From assembly GCA_014529385.2 (NCBI GenBank), contig CM043944.1, forward strand, positions 53,061,268-53,125,267: a stretch of DNA of 64,000 nt, given 5' to 3'. Of the stretch, positions 42,382-54,609 are shown in pieces. Source of the DNA: Adiantum capillus-veneris. Taxonomy: Eukaryota > Streptophyta > Polypodiopsida > Polypodiales > Pteridaceae. The translations under genes and the position numbers were made by a program. The notes under the pieces were generated by a model that was not told the origin of the DNA, made no database searches, and saw nothing but the letters and a program-made list of their open reading frames with translations. Position 1 is the stretch's first letter. Each line of letters opens with the position of its first letter.

Positions 42382-45300
42382 CAGGCGAGAAGGACAAATG
42401 CAGTCATGGAGGAGAGGAAGGTAGACCATGGGTTCTCTCTCTCTCTCTCTTTCCAATTCGTTTTCTATCTCTTGTTCTGGACAAGCTTGGGCCATGGAAA
42501 ATCTCCTTGGAAAGCAAAGGGAGATGGCCGTGGGCATGGCCCCTTGACTACATAGGTTCATCTCCACGGGAGCGGCCGCTTGCATGCAGGATATGGCGTG
42601 CTTCGACCTGTGTCGAGGTGAGCCATGTTGAGCTTGTTGGAATTGCCTTGGGCCAAGGAGGAAAACTCATCACAGAGCCGGTGGGTATGGATGGCTTCAC
42701 TGCAAGCAAAGACCCCTTCTCTCTACCTCTGCATGGCGCATGTAGCCCGCCATGGGTTCATACGCAGTCAGCTAAGTGATTTTAGGTTTTTTTGGACAAA
42801 AGCCTTTTCCCACGGCATTTTTTTTGAAGACAACAAGTTACTCAACACACCCCCCACCCCCCATTAAACGGGCGAGGTCAACACCGTAGGTCAACACCGT
42901 AGCTGCCAAGGGCATCACGAGTTGCTGAATTTTCTCTGCTTTTTTGGTGAGCCAATCATTACATGCGTGCAATAAAGTGTATGAGATTTGACCTTACGTA
43001 CAAAGATCAAAATGAATCATTAGCATGCACCACATGAGACGCAAACCATGTAGCGGTTTCGATAATAAAGCAATTATGGAAATTTGCAAAGCACTTTGCT
43101 CCATATTTGCATATCAACAGGTTCTCAAGGTATGGCACTTAATTTATATGTGTTTTTTACTCTACCTATCCACTAATATTGCAAGATTCCATGACGGGAT
43201 CTTTGAAAGTTCGCTGCTACAACGGGGCGGTTGCATCCCAATCATGGCATGTAGATACACACAAGGCCTATGCAGCTAATTGCTCCATGGTTATTTGTGG
43301 ATGCATGCACGGGCATGAGTAGGGAATCATGTAGAGGCATTGGTAAATTCATTTTGACTACGAACAAGTGCAAGGAATTTTGCTGCATATTTCAATAACA
43401 ATAGAGTTTCCAGGTACAGGCAAGGCCTGTGGCATGTCCATTAAAGATGCTAGGCATGGCCGGCTCGTTGTTTTTGTTCAATCCAATATCGACATGCTGC
43501 ATCCAACGCGTCTCCAAGGGTGATTGAAAATGATTACAGGTACGCTCTGTTTTTGAGCTACTTGTTACTACCATTGGTCAAGACGGCTCAGAGACCTACA
43601 CAAGGCCGCCCATTCCCTACACTTTGCCAAGGAAGCAAGGTTTCCCTCTTAGACATACGGCTAAGCAGTGTCCGGCGTTCGGACTATGCATACATAATTA
43701 GGAGTCTTTGCAACATGTCTGCATGATTTCTCACTAGAGATCGGATTCAACAAAGCCAAGAAGCCATGCGCGGGACATCCAACCACTCTCAAGTTATTCA
43801 CATATATGGCTATGCGTCGGTTTTGAGCGCACTATCAGAAATTTACCCACAAGTGGGCGATAAGGTTAGTCAATCTCACGTTCCGTTTGTTTTTGTCTAC
43901 GTTTTCTTCTTCACTTTGGAAAAGATCTCTCTGCTGTGCAAAGCAAAGTGCTTGGGCAGACTCCCTAAGACGTCACTGTACAAAGCGAAGTGTTTTGCTT
44001 GTCTTCATGTGAAGCACGGCTTCTCTTATGTGGCCAGGTGTTCTCGATTAACTTCTGATCATTGATAATGGCACACATCTTTGACACGATGTGGATATAA
44101 GCTCAGAGTTTCTGACACGGTACACTGTGATGTATCCATGCCAATGTAGTCGTGCAAGGAACATCTACTAGAAACTCACATGGTTGAGCCTGTTATTGAC
44201 ACCAAGAGCTTATCATTTCATTTTTCTAATATGTATGCATGGCATACTAGTACGATGGCCGTACAACACCCATCATTGCATATGCTTCCTCTATAACATT
44301 AAATACTCTGTCATGGACAAGGTAAGTAATTGATATCCTCGGGGGGTGCACTATGTAATCATGTTAATGTATAACGTGAGTTCGAAAGGAGGGATTTTAA
44401 AATGATAATTTTTTTTGGCAATTTTACAGAGATACATTAAAATAAGGGGTTTTTATATTCAATTTTGGAAAAATTTCCTAAAATACGGGGTCATTTTATT
44501 CATTTAGACATGTTAAAAGAGGGATTTTTAAAATACCCCACGAACGCACATTATATAGGGGGATACTAAACGGTGAAATCCCCGAGTTGATATCTTAAAA
44601 CATTTTTTATGTTATTCCCAAGCAAATTAAGTGTCGTATTTCAAATTACCCTTGTACAGTCACACTCCCATACAAGGTCAGTGGGTCAAGATGTGACTTA
44701 TGGTTGCCTCTCTACAAGAGCGTGGTAGAAGTACACAGTTGTACGCTTATAGGATAAGCTATGACACAAGCACGGTCTGCACTGAAGCATCTAAAAAAGG
44801 ATGCAACACATTGGAATAAGGGGATCTCCTCAGCCGAACATTCTCTCTCTCTCTCTCCAACTTCTATGCGGGAAAGGTGGAACTAGACATGAGTTTAGAC
44901 ATGAGTTTATTAAACTCTTTCTATCATAATACGATAACAGGAAGGGCTACGAGCCATCACTTACCACCTCTTTGGGCATGGTTACGAGCCATCTATTTGT
45001 AAATGGATAAGCAAGAGTCTTGCCATTAGTGATTTTTTGCACATTATTTTCGCACTCCACACTTTAAGTGTGCAAAACAATGTGAGTTTTTGAACCTCTT
45101 AAACTCATCCGGGCTTATCTCTATCAAGGTGTAAGGATGAAGCAGCATTTATACCGTACGACTGCTCACAAAAACACCACCTTATGGATTTTTGGGTGTG
45201 ACAAAGATCTAGTTGTGCATATGACTCCAATTTCTGTGGAACTCCTATTAGCAGAGTGCTTATATGAGTACAGTTTGGGGTAAGACCCAGCACGTGCGTA

Positions 45301-47466
45301 CTAAATCACTTAGTGCGGGTTGATGGTCCATTCTTGGAACCTTCCCACTTGCAGTTTCAAGGAAAGAAGTCCACAAACTTCCAAAGGGTCGTGGAAATAT
45401 TTCAACTTCACAAGTAATAAAATGCCAGGGGCAAACCCAAAGGGGGTCATGGACAATAGCCAAGGGCCAGCTGCTCATTGAGCAGTTTTCATGCACCTTA
45501 TAACCACGTGGTTTGACAATGTTGCTTTAACCGAGGGGTCTGGATTGCAAAGGCAACACCCAAGGTTACATGTGCAATCATGTGCAATACTACTTGCATT
45601 TTCCTAATTTTCCATTAGTGCTCCTAGGCCTTTGCAGGTGGGACAGATACCTCCAAATTAGTGAACACTATGCTCACCCTCCAGGTACGCATCAGATTTG
45701 GTTTTATGTTTTTTGGGTTTGCTTTTTCTACGTAGGATTCATAAACTATGTTGTCATCCATTTTTTCTATTTAGTGAGATAACATGGTCATGTAAGAGCC
45801 AAGACTTTGGGGCCATAGTGTCCAAAATAAGTTTTTGCATTATGCAGATATAGACCCATTTGTAGGGTTTATTTGGCACATGTTGTCACATGGGATGCAA
45901 CATGGTCTAGGAACTCAAGGAGTTTGGTTTAGCCAGTGTGGAGCAATGCTAATGAGGGTCCCTCTCACTCTCGTCGTAGTGTGTTTGCAATTACCTCCAT
46001 GCACAAGTACACCTTGTACTCGAAGGACATTCTTTTTTCAGACATTCTTACATGAGACATATTCCGCATGTGGAGAATATGAGTCTCTGGAACTGGCACT
46101 GGTGCCCCTATTTCAAGTATGTGTCACGATAAAGTCCCTAGGTGCTGGTCAAATCTGTATTCTAGACCATTTTCAGCACGATGTATCAGGAACAATTTAG
46201 GTGCCCAGAAATTGTCGGATACTTAGAATGACTTGTTCATGTACAAGTAGTGCTAAACAACATTACAGGTGGTTGTTTATATATATAGCAAGACTCTAAG
46301 TTGTTAATGAAAAAGTTTCATTGTTTGTCCCTAGAAATTATTAATGCTTCACCTTCTATTATGGTTCAAACGTTTCAGCAAGGCTTGCAAATGATTGTAG
46401 AGGACAGTATTTAGTTTCTTTTTTCAGAACTATTTACATTCCTCTATAATGTGTGCTATGAGCACCACAAACATGACCATGGATATACAAATTTGGATCT
46501 ATTTTTTTCTAAACGCATGCACACTAGGTGTTATGGGACCTAGTGTTTAGCAAAGGCTGATTTGGAGCGGCATGAATATTCATCACATCAGTTGCTTATG
46601 AAGCATTTTGCACTCTATGAGCAGTATCTCTATGAGATTACTTTTGGGTCTACCAATCACCAATAGAGGTCATGGCTCGCTTCGAGTGCTTGTGGATCTT
46701 CCAAGATATGGCGAACCCCGTTTCCCAGATATGGCAAGAGTGTCTGTAAGTGGTTGGGGGAAAGTCTCTCACTCTCACTGCTGCTATTTATCCCACATTG
46801 GATGGGCAGCCTACACATATTCTTTGCTAAAGGGTCTGCTAAGCGCATACGTTAGCACAACGCATTCTGAATGGGCAATTCTCGCCCTATTCTAGCATTT
46901 GCTTAGGCTAGGTTTTCACCTTGGAACACCTGTTATGGTGGGGTTGGATACCATTTCAATAGTTTCATAAGTCAAGGACTTAGTAGGTGTGCTGACATAG
47001 TATGTTGGCATGTAACCTACATTAGGGGTGAACATGTAGTTCCGTGTGTTCCAAAATGTTCAGAAGTCTGACATGAGGACACTCCCTATTCTATTCCTTA
47101 GTAGATATGAGCTTTTTAAGAATCTCTCATGAGTTGGAAATCTGGCTCACAACTTCATGGAAAGTTGCGCCAAGGTTTTCTTGCATTATTCTAGTACCTT
47201 CAAAAATCTGAAAACTGGTTATTCCTTTGGAAAACTCTTAGTTGGTGTTACTCCTTTATAGTATTCAAGTGAGTTATAAATGGAGTTACCATTTAGATCC
47301 AAGTGCTTGCAAAAGGACAACAATGTTGAAAATTAAGATGTTGCTCTTGGTTTCATTGAACCTCCTCACTGCACTAAGTATTAGTTGGCCCACCTATGGG
47401 ATGCCAACAAGGAAAACATCAGTGTTCTTACAAAGATACTACCACTTGTGTTTTTGAGGACAAAAA
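42382..47466 (+). other. gypsy H interior without readable gene
   Basis: Many short frames, none with a clear domain over more than a few residues. The parts shared with I are 43890-44330, 45890-46560, 46745-46900 and 46910-47480. The rest I could not align by eye. Confidence 0.55.
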
Positions 47467-47483
47467 TGCTTCTCCAAGGGGGT
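47467..47483 (+). other. polypurine tract of gypsy H
   Basis: TGCTTCTCCAAGGGGGT just before the 3' LTR; the same motif in I is at 27944-27960 on the minus strand. Confidence 0.55.
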
Positions 47484-47488
47484 ATTAA

Positions 47489-47661
47489 TGTTGGGTCAAG
47501 GGCTAGACGGCAGGACCCGACCTAGGGGAGTCAAGGACTTAGGCCAAGGGCCGGACTGAAGATGTGGACAGGGGATCCGTTTAGGGAAAAGGGCCATGGG
47601 CTCTCCTATAATAGGTTGGCTGGGAGGAGGATCCAGGGTTCAGTCTCCCCTCGGCCTTTTA
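47489..47661 (+). repeat. 3' LTR of gypsy H (173 bp)
   Basis: TGTTGGGTCAAGG to CCTTTTA. The last C of the CA terminus has mutated to T. GTAGC follows. Confidence 0.88.
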
Positions 47662-48350
47662 GTAGCCATGTCCTCAACTACCTTCTTCAACCCTCCTTTG
47701 CCAAAGTTTGTACCTAGGAGCTTTATTGTTTCACTTAAGTAAATCTTGCATTCTTTAAAGAAAATAAGATCCTTCATCAAAGCATCTTTAAAGCTTTCAC
47801 AATTCCTCCTTGCATGGTGAGTATTGTCACACCATATGCATCTAAGTACAAATCCTTCTCTGTCATGAGGTCTTTGCCCTATAGATTGACCCTACGGTTG
47901 CCGTTTTCATCTAGCCTTGTAAGCTTTAACTTTAGCTCATGCATTCCTTTAACAATGTAGTCATCCATGAAAAACTCTACCTTCAAGGATAATTTGAATT
48001 CTTCCCATGTTTCCCTATGTTCATTTCTAATTCCTCTTAGATGATCTCTCATCTCAAAAACCACAACTAGCTCAAAACTTTGTACCATGTATGCTTTAGG
48101 CACTTGATGCAGCTCCATCTCCTTTACATACCCAAAAGATACTTTGTTACATATTCACCATCAAATTGGTCCAATTTCTTCACTATTAGTTGAATAAAGT
48201 TCCCTTCTTTCAATAGTTTCATACTACTCCATAAACATAGAAAATGATTGAAACATTTGCAGTGTGACAAGATCAAATCGCAACCTCTGTTTCTCTTGTG
48301 GCTCCATATCTTTAAGTATTTGATTTAATACCTTCAAAGAAGCTTTTGAA
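47662..48350 (-). pseudogene. gypsy gag remnant, right piece (split by H)
   Basis: Reading leftward: KKLDQFDGEYVTKYL near 48135-48180, a shift, MELHQVPKAYMVQSFELVVV and FEMRDHLRGIRNEHRETWEE then FKLSLKVEFFMDDYIVKGMH (47930-48118), and RLDENGNRRVNL. This matches a plant gypsy gag pattern FDG.N..KYL...ME...V.E..M..SFEL.V.P..R. A stop at 47879-47881 and more beyond break it. Confidence 0.65.
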
Positions 48351-48856
48351 CCCTCACCCTAACCTACTTTGCATCGGGCTCACCAAAAATGTGACAAGAA
48401 GTGGGCATTGCGGCTATGGGCCTCTAACTTTGAAACAAGTTAAAGTAAAAGACACACATAAAATGAAAACAACTCCATCCATGAAAGATTATCCTTTGAG
48501 AAGAACCAAGATCAACTCAAAACTTTTGTGTGTGTAAAGAGTTGGTATAGCCTCTCTCCAATTGCGCAAATGCAATCCTCTTTTGCATTGATAAAACCCC
48601 TAAACTAACGCTTCAATTCTTTGTCGTAACCATTTCATGGAAGCTTCATAGATTTATTAGAGAATCCAAAGTGATTATTTGAAGAGTTGGAACCCTAATT
48701 GGTGGCCTCCTAGCCTCAAACATGCAGTGGAAATGGCCTGAGAATGCACTACCATTCTAGATTGAAACTACAGTATCTCCTTTGTTAGATGTCCAAAAGA
48801 GCTTACTATTGATTCTATAAGCTCACTCTTAACTTGAGAAAGGATAGAACTATAAG
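48351..48856. other. no gene seen
   Basis: Short frames only. No LTR or known domain. Confidence 0.4.
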
Positions 48857-49175
48857 TGATGTGGAATTGTTTTGCATTTTTTACTAATTTTGGGCTATTT
48901 TGGACCATTTATGGCCATTTTTAAAGCGCTTCTTAGCCTAGAAATACCCTTTTTCGTCTGTAAAAGCCCAAACGAGGTAGCAAAAATCTCTAAATTTGTA
49001 GAAAAAAAACCGTTAGGCTCAAATTGAATGTTTAACCTCATTCTCCCACTTGGCAAGCACTTTGGACACATTGTTTACAAAAATTCATGAAACTTGCTAT
49101 TTTTGCCTGAGATCGCCCGCATTGAACTTTCTAGGCAAAATGAGTGTGCCACTTCAAAGCACTTGATATTTGTAC
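48857..49175 (+). repeat. U3 fragment of an LTR C relative
   Basis: TGATGTGG at the left matches the start of LTR C (4197), and GAGATCGCCCGCATTGAACT near 49110 is identical to 4433-4452. Similarity stops where LTR C enters R-U5, so this is a truncated, older copy. Confidence 0.75.
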
Positions 49176-49414
49176 ATTTGTAAATTAAATTATGTATGCT
49201 CTAATGTGTTAAAACATGCAGCAATACCACCTCCAAGACCTTGGCCGCTCGTCACGGTATGTATACAACTCCAATTGTAGCGATCGTTTTCACATATATC
49301 ACACTATGTACATTATAGCACTTGGTCCCAAATAACAAAAGCATTAAGAGTTAGGTAGATATTTTAGTTTCACATTATACACATGCCACACAAGAAACCG
49401 TTGAATTAGAGATA
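49176..49414. other. possible exon-intron boundary sequence
   Basis: CACGGTATGTA near 49254 resembles a splice donor, and a pyrimidine-containing stretch ending ...CACACAAG near 49393 resembles an acceptor before the following ORF. Suggestive only. Confidence 0.2.
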
Positions 49415-49753
49415 GTGTCACAATCACTAGGCGACGTGCCTTTTCTCTCAGCCGCTCTTGCATTGTCTTTCATTCTTGTGTGCCCTCCCATCTCCATCGA
49501 TGACAAATCAAAGGGGCATATATTGAAGCGAGGGGAAAATGGTATTCCCATCTACATGTGCTTCTCCAAGGAGCTTAAATCCCCTCTCCTTCACATGATC
49601 CAAGACAATGCACCGCAAGCGAGGAATTGTGCCTTTGCACTTGACGCAAGGGCAACAGAGAGTGTCCTTGAGCCATCACTCGTGCTCGAGGCCGTTGCGA
49701 GGGCCATTATTGTCCCATTTTCCATGCATATGTGTGTAAGAAAGCTGTATTAA
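49415..49753 (+). CDS. unidentified 112-codon ORF
   Basis: MSQSLGDVPFLSAALALSFI to SMHMCVRKLY. The N-terminal 30 residues are hydrophobic (FLSAALALSFILVCPPI), like a signal peptide or membrane anchor; the rest is soluble, with an Ala/Arg-rich middle. The frame is open 10 codons upstream of the ATG to a possible splice acceptor near 49393. Base composition is more balanced than the AT-rich surroundings. I do not recognise it; it could be a host exon, a TE exon or chance. Confidence 0.3.
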   Translation: MSQSLGDVPFLSAALALSFILVCPPISIDDKSKGHILKRGENGIPIYMCFSKELKSPLLHMIQDNAPQARNCAFALDARATESVLEPSLVLEAVARAIIVPFSMHMCVRKLY

Positions 49754-49899
49754 TTCAAGAATATTTGAAAATTCACATGTGCTAGAAAATGAATAATCTA
49801 TAGATCAGGTGTACGCTAAATTTTGAATAGCAAAAAGAATGGCATTTAAAATACTATTTTTTCAAACCCATGTACTACACTTACATAATTGTGAGTGAT

Positions 49900-50030
49900 A
49901 TACCCAATTAGCCACTTATGGTTAACAAGTAAGGACTAGCTACTTAGGCTTTTCCACTTAGGTTTTGGTTGCTTAGGGCTAGCCTATTAGGGTTGGCTGC
50001 TTAGGGCTAGCTGCTGATAGCCGTTTTTTG
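49900..50030. repeat. degenerate TTAGGGTTRGCTGC repeats
   Basis: Several imperfect CTTAGGGCTAGC / TTAGGGTTGGCTGC units, the same motif family as the array at 52780-53480. Confidence 0.6.
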
Positions 50031-51349
50031 GCTCTTTGTAATTGCCATAGTGAGTTATCTCACCCTATCAAATCACTCAAACACTGTGGTTACCCTCCCC
50101 TTTCACTGTATATAGGTGCGTGTGAGTTAGGGGACTTTTCCCATATCTGCTTACTGAAATAAAAAACCCTCAATTAGCTAGTCATTGGGCTAGTTGAGCC
50201 AAAAAAATAAAAAATATAAAAATATAAGTATATTATGGCCCATGCGTATGTAAATATTTCTTTGTATATAGGGCCTAAATAAAAGATTTTTTCATAATTA
50301 TTTTGGTATTTATTTAAATATTTCTACCTAGGTGTGTGTTATTTATGCTCTGTACATTGCCTCACCATTACCACAATTTTTTCTTACCATTTTTCATACT
50401 CTTTATTCCATATAGAAATATTTTCATGTAAGCTTCTCTTATATTTGGAGTAAATCCACCCCAACAAAAATCCAAAAAAACTAGTTTTATTTATGTGTAT
50501 ATTTTTTCACTATTGTGATTTTTCCCTTCCTACATCTATTTTGTTTTTTTTCTAAAAAATTAGAACACCAAAAATATTTATCTTTTTATGGTAGCCTCAT
50601 AATGAGAGAGATTTCTTTTGACCCCTTTATATTTTTTCCACTTATATTATTTATATTTGACATGTACATATTTTTTAGACCCCTCAATATTTGATTTTCT
50701 TAGTTGTACTATTCACTTATATCATGACCTCAACAATATCTTCAATTATAGACCTACCAAATAAGGTCAAGGGTAGGTGGCATGCATACATGCACTATGG
50801 AGGGCTCACTCTTGGAGGTATTCAAAAGAATCATCCAAAGAAGGACCCCACAAGGACCTTGTGCAGTGGAAAAAAACGATCGGTTTTGCTGAATTTTTAA
50901 AGTTCACTTGCTCTCCAAATTTGAAAAGGTGATACAAACAAAAGTTGTAGCTCGTGGGCTGAACTTTTGCCTCAAATTTTTTCATATTTTTTTGAGCTAC
51001 GAGCTGTGAGCTATGATTTTATTAGTGGACCCCAGTTTTCCCATGCTATGCAGCCACACTCTCTCTTCCACTTTATCATTTTCCTCTTTCACACACACTT
51101 CTCCACTCATCATCCCCACCTCTCTCACCACTCCTCTCTGCACCCTACTCACCTTCTCCTCAACCTTGAAGAACAAGAGAAACCATGGTGAACTCATACC
51201 TCCCACACACAATTCCATTCCAAAATTGACCACCTAGTCTCATTTTTCCTCCCCAAATTACCCATATCTATCAAAAAAACCACAAAATCCAGCCTCTTCT
51301 CTTAAAAGATAGCATCATGGTGGTTGATTACTCAGCTTCAATTACCTTG
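50031..51349. other. AT-rich DNA without supported gene
   Basis: 50200-50700 is very AT-rich. 50170-50197 holds an imperfect inverted repeat (CTCAATTAGCTAG / CTAGTTGAG). 51050-51180 is a pyrimidine-rich stretch resembling a plant 5' UTR, but the frames there have no recognised content. Confidence 0.5.
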
Positions 51350-52060
51350 TCTCTCAAGGAAGGTCAAGAGTGGAGAAAAAATGTACCGTCAAAGCTAGTG
51401 GACCGTCAACAAGCGTCAAAATTGGCCCTACTCAAGACACTTGGAGCATCAACCTTGTAAGAAATCCACCTTTTCTTACCTCTTAAGAGTTTTTCTTCCT
51501 TATTTGTATCCTACATGGATACTCCCATTGTAAATATCCAATTCCATTTGTAAATTAATACTAACTCTACTAACACTAACCCACTATGAAAAGTCATATC
51601 ACCTCCATTTCTCTCCTCTCTCTTTCCCCACCAACTTCTTGATAATTCCAAGCAAAAGAAATTACATAAATTGCTGAAAATCTAACCCAACCATGGTTAG
51701 AGGAGTAACCCTAGCCTTCAAAATTGCTATAAAAGGAGGGTGTAGCTAGCACAAAAAGGGGGGGAGAAGAAAGAGCACTATGCTATAGCTTGAGAAGCCA
51801 AGCTCAACCTCTTGAGAAGGAGCTCTTGAGTGGAATCTCATTGGCATTAGGCATATGTATGTGTTGTATTAGGGGTGATTAGCAAGGGAACTCTATGCCA
51901 TTGTAAGAGAGAGTGATCATTCAATTGAGAGTAGGAAATCTATCATTTCTCCTACTAGTGTAAGCCCAACATTTGCTGAATCAAGGAGGGTGAATTTGGA
52001 CTAAGCATGGATACCTTGTCTCCCTTCCAACGTGAAGTCATGGACAATAATGATGTGTAA
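51350..52060 (+). repeat. candidate LTR or promoter region
   Basis: TATAAAAGG at 51728-51736 is followed by about 330 bp resembling an LTR R-U5 region. No primer site, second copy or TG...CA borders were found, so the call is weak. Confidence 0.28.
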
Positions 52061-52396
52061 GTGTCTTGGTGTTTTATTTAAGTTCTTGATAGCTTGTCTC
52101 CGGGTATTGTTATCAATTTAGCCATAAATCCCACATGCTGTAAGAGGGCGACAGGGTGGAGAGGACTCCCTTGGCCTTAAGACAGTGATTGGGGTGGCTT
52201 TTTTCTTGTGATGTGTTGTGGTGTAATTTACTCAGGCTATGTTGAACAAATACTAATCTCACTTTGATTGGTCATGACAAATTTGTAAGAAGGCATTAGT
52301 GCAACAAGCACCCCCTCCCCCCTTCTCTCTCTTTCTTACATGTATATATTTATGTTTGCTTGATCATTAACGATACACTTCAAAGCAGCCCGAGCA

Positions 52397-52504
<108 letters not shown>

Positions 52505-52779
52505 TTTTAGTGTGTGAGAGTGTTCCATTGGTGTTAGGGTTAGTGTAAATTCCTTGCTTGTTTGTGGGTTGCTCTAACGATTCTCCTCTTTTGCGTCCTA
52601 GTTCGCTCTTAAACTAGGTGGTGCCCCTTGTGTAGTTGGGATTTGGCTGTGGGTTTGTTGTTTTGGTTTATGTTGTGTTGTGCCCCAGCCCCATTGAGCA
52701 GCACGGGAGCCTTGAAGGGTGTCTAGAGGTTGCTCTTCTTGTTGCCCGCCCCGGACCGCTTCACTGCTTATGTTTAACC

Positions 52780-53480
52780 GCTTAGGCTTACTTGCATATG
52801 GTTAACAAGAAATTTCAGGTAGCCAAACCAAAGCGATTAACCATAATTTGCTCATTGTAAGCAACCAACCTAACTGTGTAACCCTAAGCAGATAACCCTA
52901 AGCAGATAACCCTAAGCAGATAACCCTAAGTAGATAACCTTAAGTGAACAGCCCTAAACGATTAACCTGAAGTGGCTACCCCTTAGTGGCTTATGGTTAA
53001 CGGATTTTTACATCCAACACTAAGCAGCTAACCCTGAGCCACTTATGGTGGTAAACTACTTAACGCTGGCCGCATAGGGATAACTGCATAGAATAGGATG
53101 GTTATGGCTAACCATTTATGGTTTGGCCACTTAGAGGAAGCTACTTAGAGTTGATCTCTTATAGTTAACCATTTTTGGTTTGGTTGAGTTGGGTGCTTAT
53201 GGCTAGTAGTTTAGAGTATAACCACTTATGGATAGTCATTTAGGGTAAATCCACTTAAGGTTGACCACTCATGGATGGCCATTTAAAATTTCTTAGGTTT
53301 AGAGTGCAATTGATTTTTTGTACCACGATCTAGGAAAATTTAGTATTAGGATGTTTACGGTTAGTGGCTTAAGGTGGTTTAGGGTCACTTGGAAAAAGCC
53401 GATTCGGTTCATTTCGGGAAATCTAGGGATGCTTAGGATTGGCCATTTAAGCCGTTTATAGCCACCTAGGGTTAGTTGTA
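52780..53480. repeat. degenerate telomere-like short tandem array
   Basis: Dozens of imperfect 14-15-bp units of the type CTTAGGGTTAGCCA / GTTAACCATAAGTGG in both orientations. The best preserved part, 52878-52944, has four to five tandem AACCCTAAGCAGAT units of 14 bp. The core AACCCTAA matches the plant telomere unit CCCTAAA. Confidence 0.72.
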
Positions 53481-54609
53481 TAGGATTATTAGCCACATTC
53501 TCTCTTGTTTCCTATTTTACAAGTTCCATCAATGGATTGAGAGGATATCATTGGTGCTCTCATAGTAGAGGAATACACCTATAGGGAGGCACTCCAATCT
53601 TATGAGTCTTGCTTTTTTGCATGTGGGTTATCAACCCACAGTAAGCAAACTTCAGTACTTCTCTCTAACATGCTCTCCTATTTTTAGCCATCTCTCATAG
53701 CTTCTTAGCCAACCTTTCTCTTCGTTCATCCACACCTCTCCTTCACCGAGCTCATGATTGGGTATGACCCCATCCATGCACCCTCTAAAGCCACTATGGA
53801 GGCTCGAAAAGTTTTATGCAAGCCTCACGTTAGCTTGCAGACTTGGGGTATGGCATACCCTCTCTCTCTATGGTAAACCTTTTGTCAGTAGCATCCCACT
53901 CACTACACCGTCTATGGCACAAGCCACCCCTCTAGGTTCAAATCTTAACACTAGAGAATAAATTCCACAAACCACTAAGGAACCTAGCCCTTTGTCCCCA
54001 CCCCTGGCCATACACCCTTGCAGATCGAATCTCGTTCTCCTTGAGCCTCTAGCAGGATAGCTTATAGGTCTCATAGTCACTCCTCTTCTTCCTCACATCA
54101 AGCTTTGGGTTCACATAGGTCTAGCTCTGCTCAAAAACCTACTTTGAGTGGAGATGTTGGATGTATTACTTGCTTTGAGAGGAGTATTAGGCAGAACAAG
54201 ATGAGAATGACCTTGGTAGAAAATCTTTGATGGGATATAGGGAACATACTAAATGCATGGCACCTCAGTAGTGTTTCGATTATGCCATTTGGTAAACTCT
54301 ACCTACAAAAACTACCTACTTCCTTGGGAGGAACAAAAAAGAATGGCTAAGGAAAATGGCTTTTGTGGAAAATATATGAGGGGAATAGGGAGTCCGTGTT
54401 AGGGCCCACTCTGCTACATCTTCGGGTGCACAACCTTAATTACATTTTCTTTGATTTCAAATATGAGCCACAATAAAGACTATTGCACTAAGCATCAACA
54501 GATTTTGCGTGGTAAAAGTCCTGTGAGGAGATGGATAGTGCAAGAATCACCAAAGGCTCACATGAGCCAAAAGAAGATACATAATCAATAGTAGAGCACA
54601 TTCAAATCT
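53481..54609. other. flank of copia B, no supported gene
   Basis: CATTGGTGCTCTCAT near 53548 resembles some gypsy primer sites but no LTR is identified beside it. Short frames at 53758-53961 show no known domain. The last bases, AATCT (54605-54609), are the target duplication of B. Confidence 0.45.

Larger units (their letters stand above)
42195..47661 (+). mobile_element. eroded Ty3/gypsy H, complete with LTRs
   Basis: LTRs of 173 bp at 42195-42367 and 47489-47661, target duplication GTAGC on both sides (42190-42194 and 47662-47666), primer site and polypurine tract. The 5.1-kb interior has no readable gene; YPTLDGQ near 46787-46808, then AYVS, recalls the HPQTDGQ...LRAYV integrase pattern. 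Homologous to element I in opposite orientation. H sits inside a gypsy gag remnant. Confidence 0.85.

Noticed and set aside
52878-52944. 14-bp units as a CRISPR-like or direct-repeat array
   Set aside because: Units are contiguous with no spacers; a degenerate tandem array explains them.
53540-53570. Gypsy primer site CATTGGTGCTCTCAT
   Set aside because: No LTR end or paired LTR next to it, and no gag downstream before copia B.
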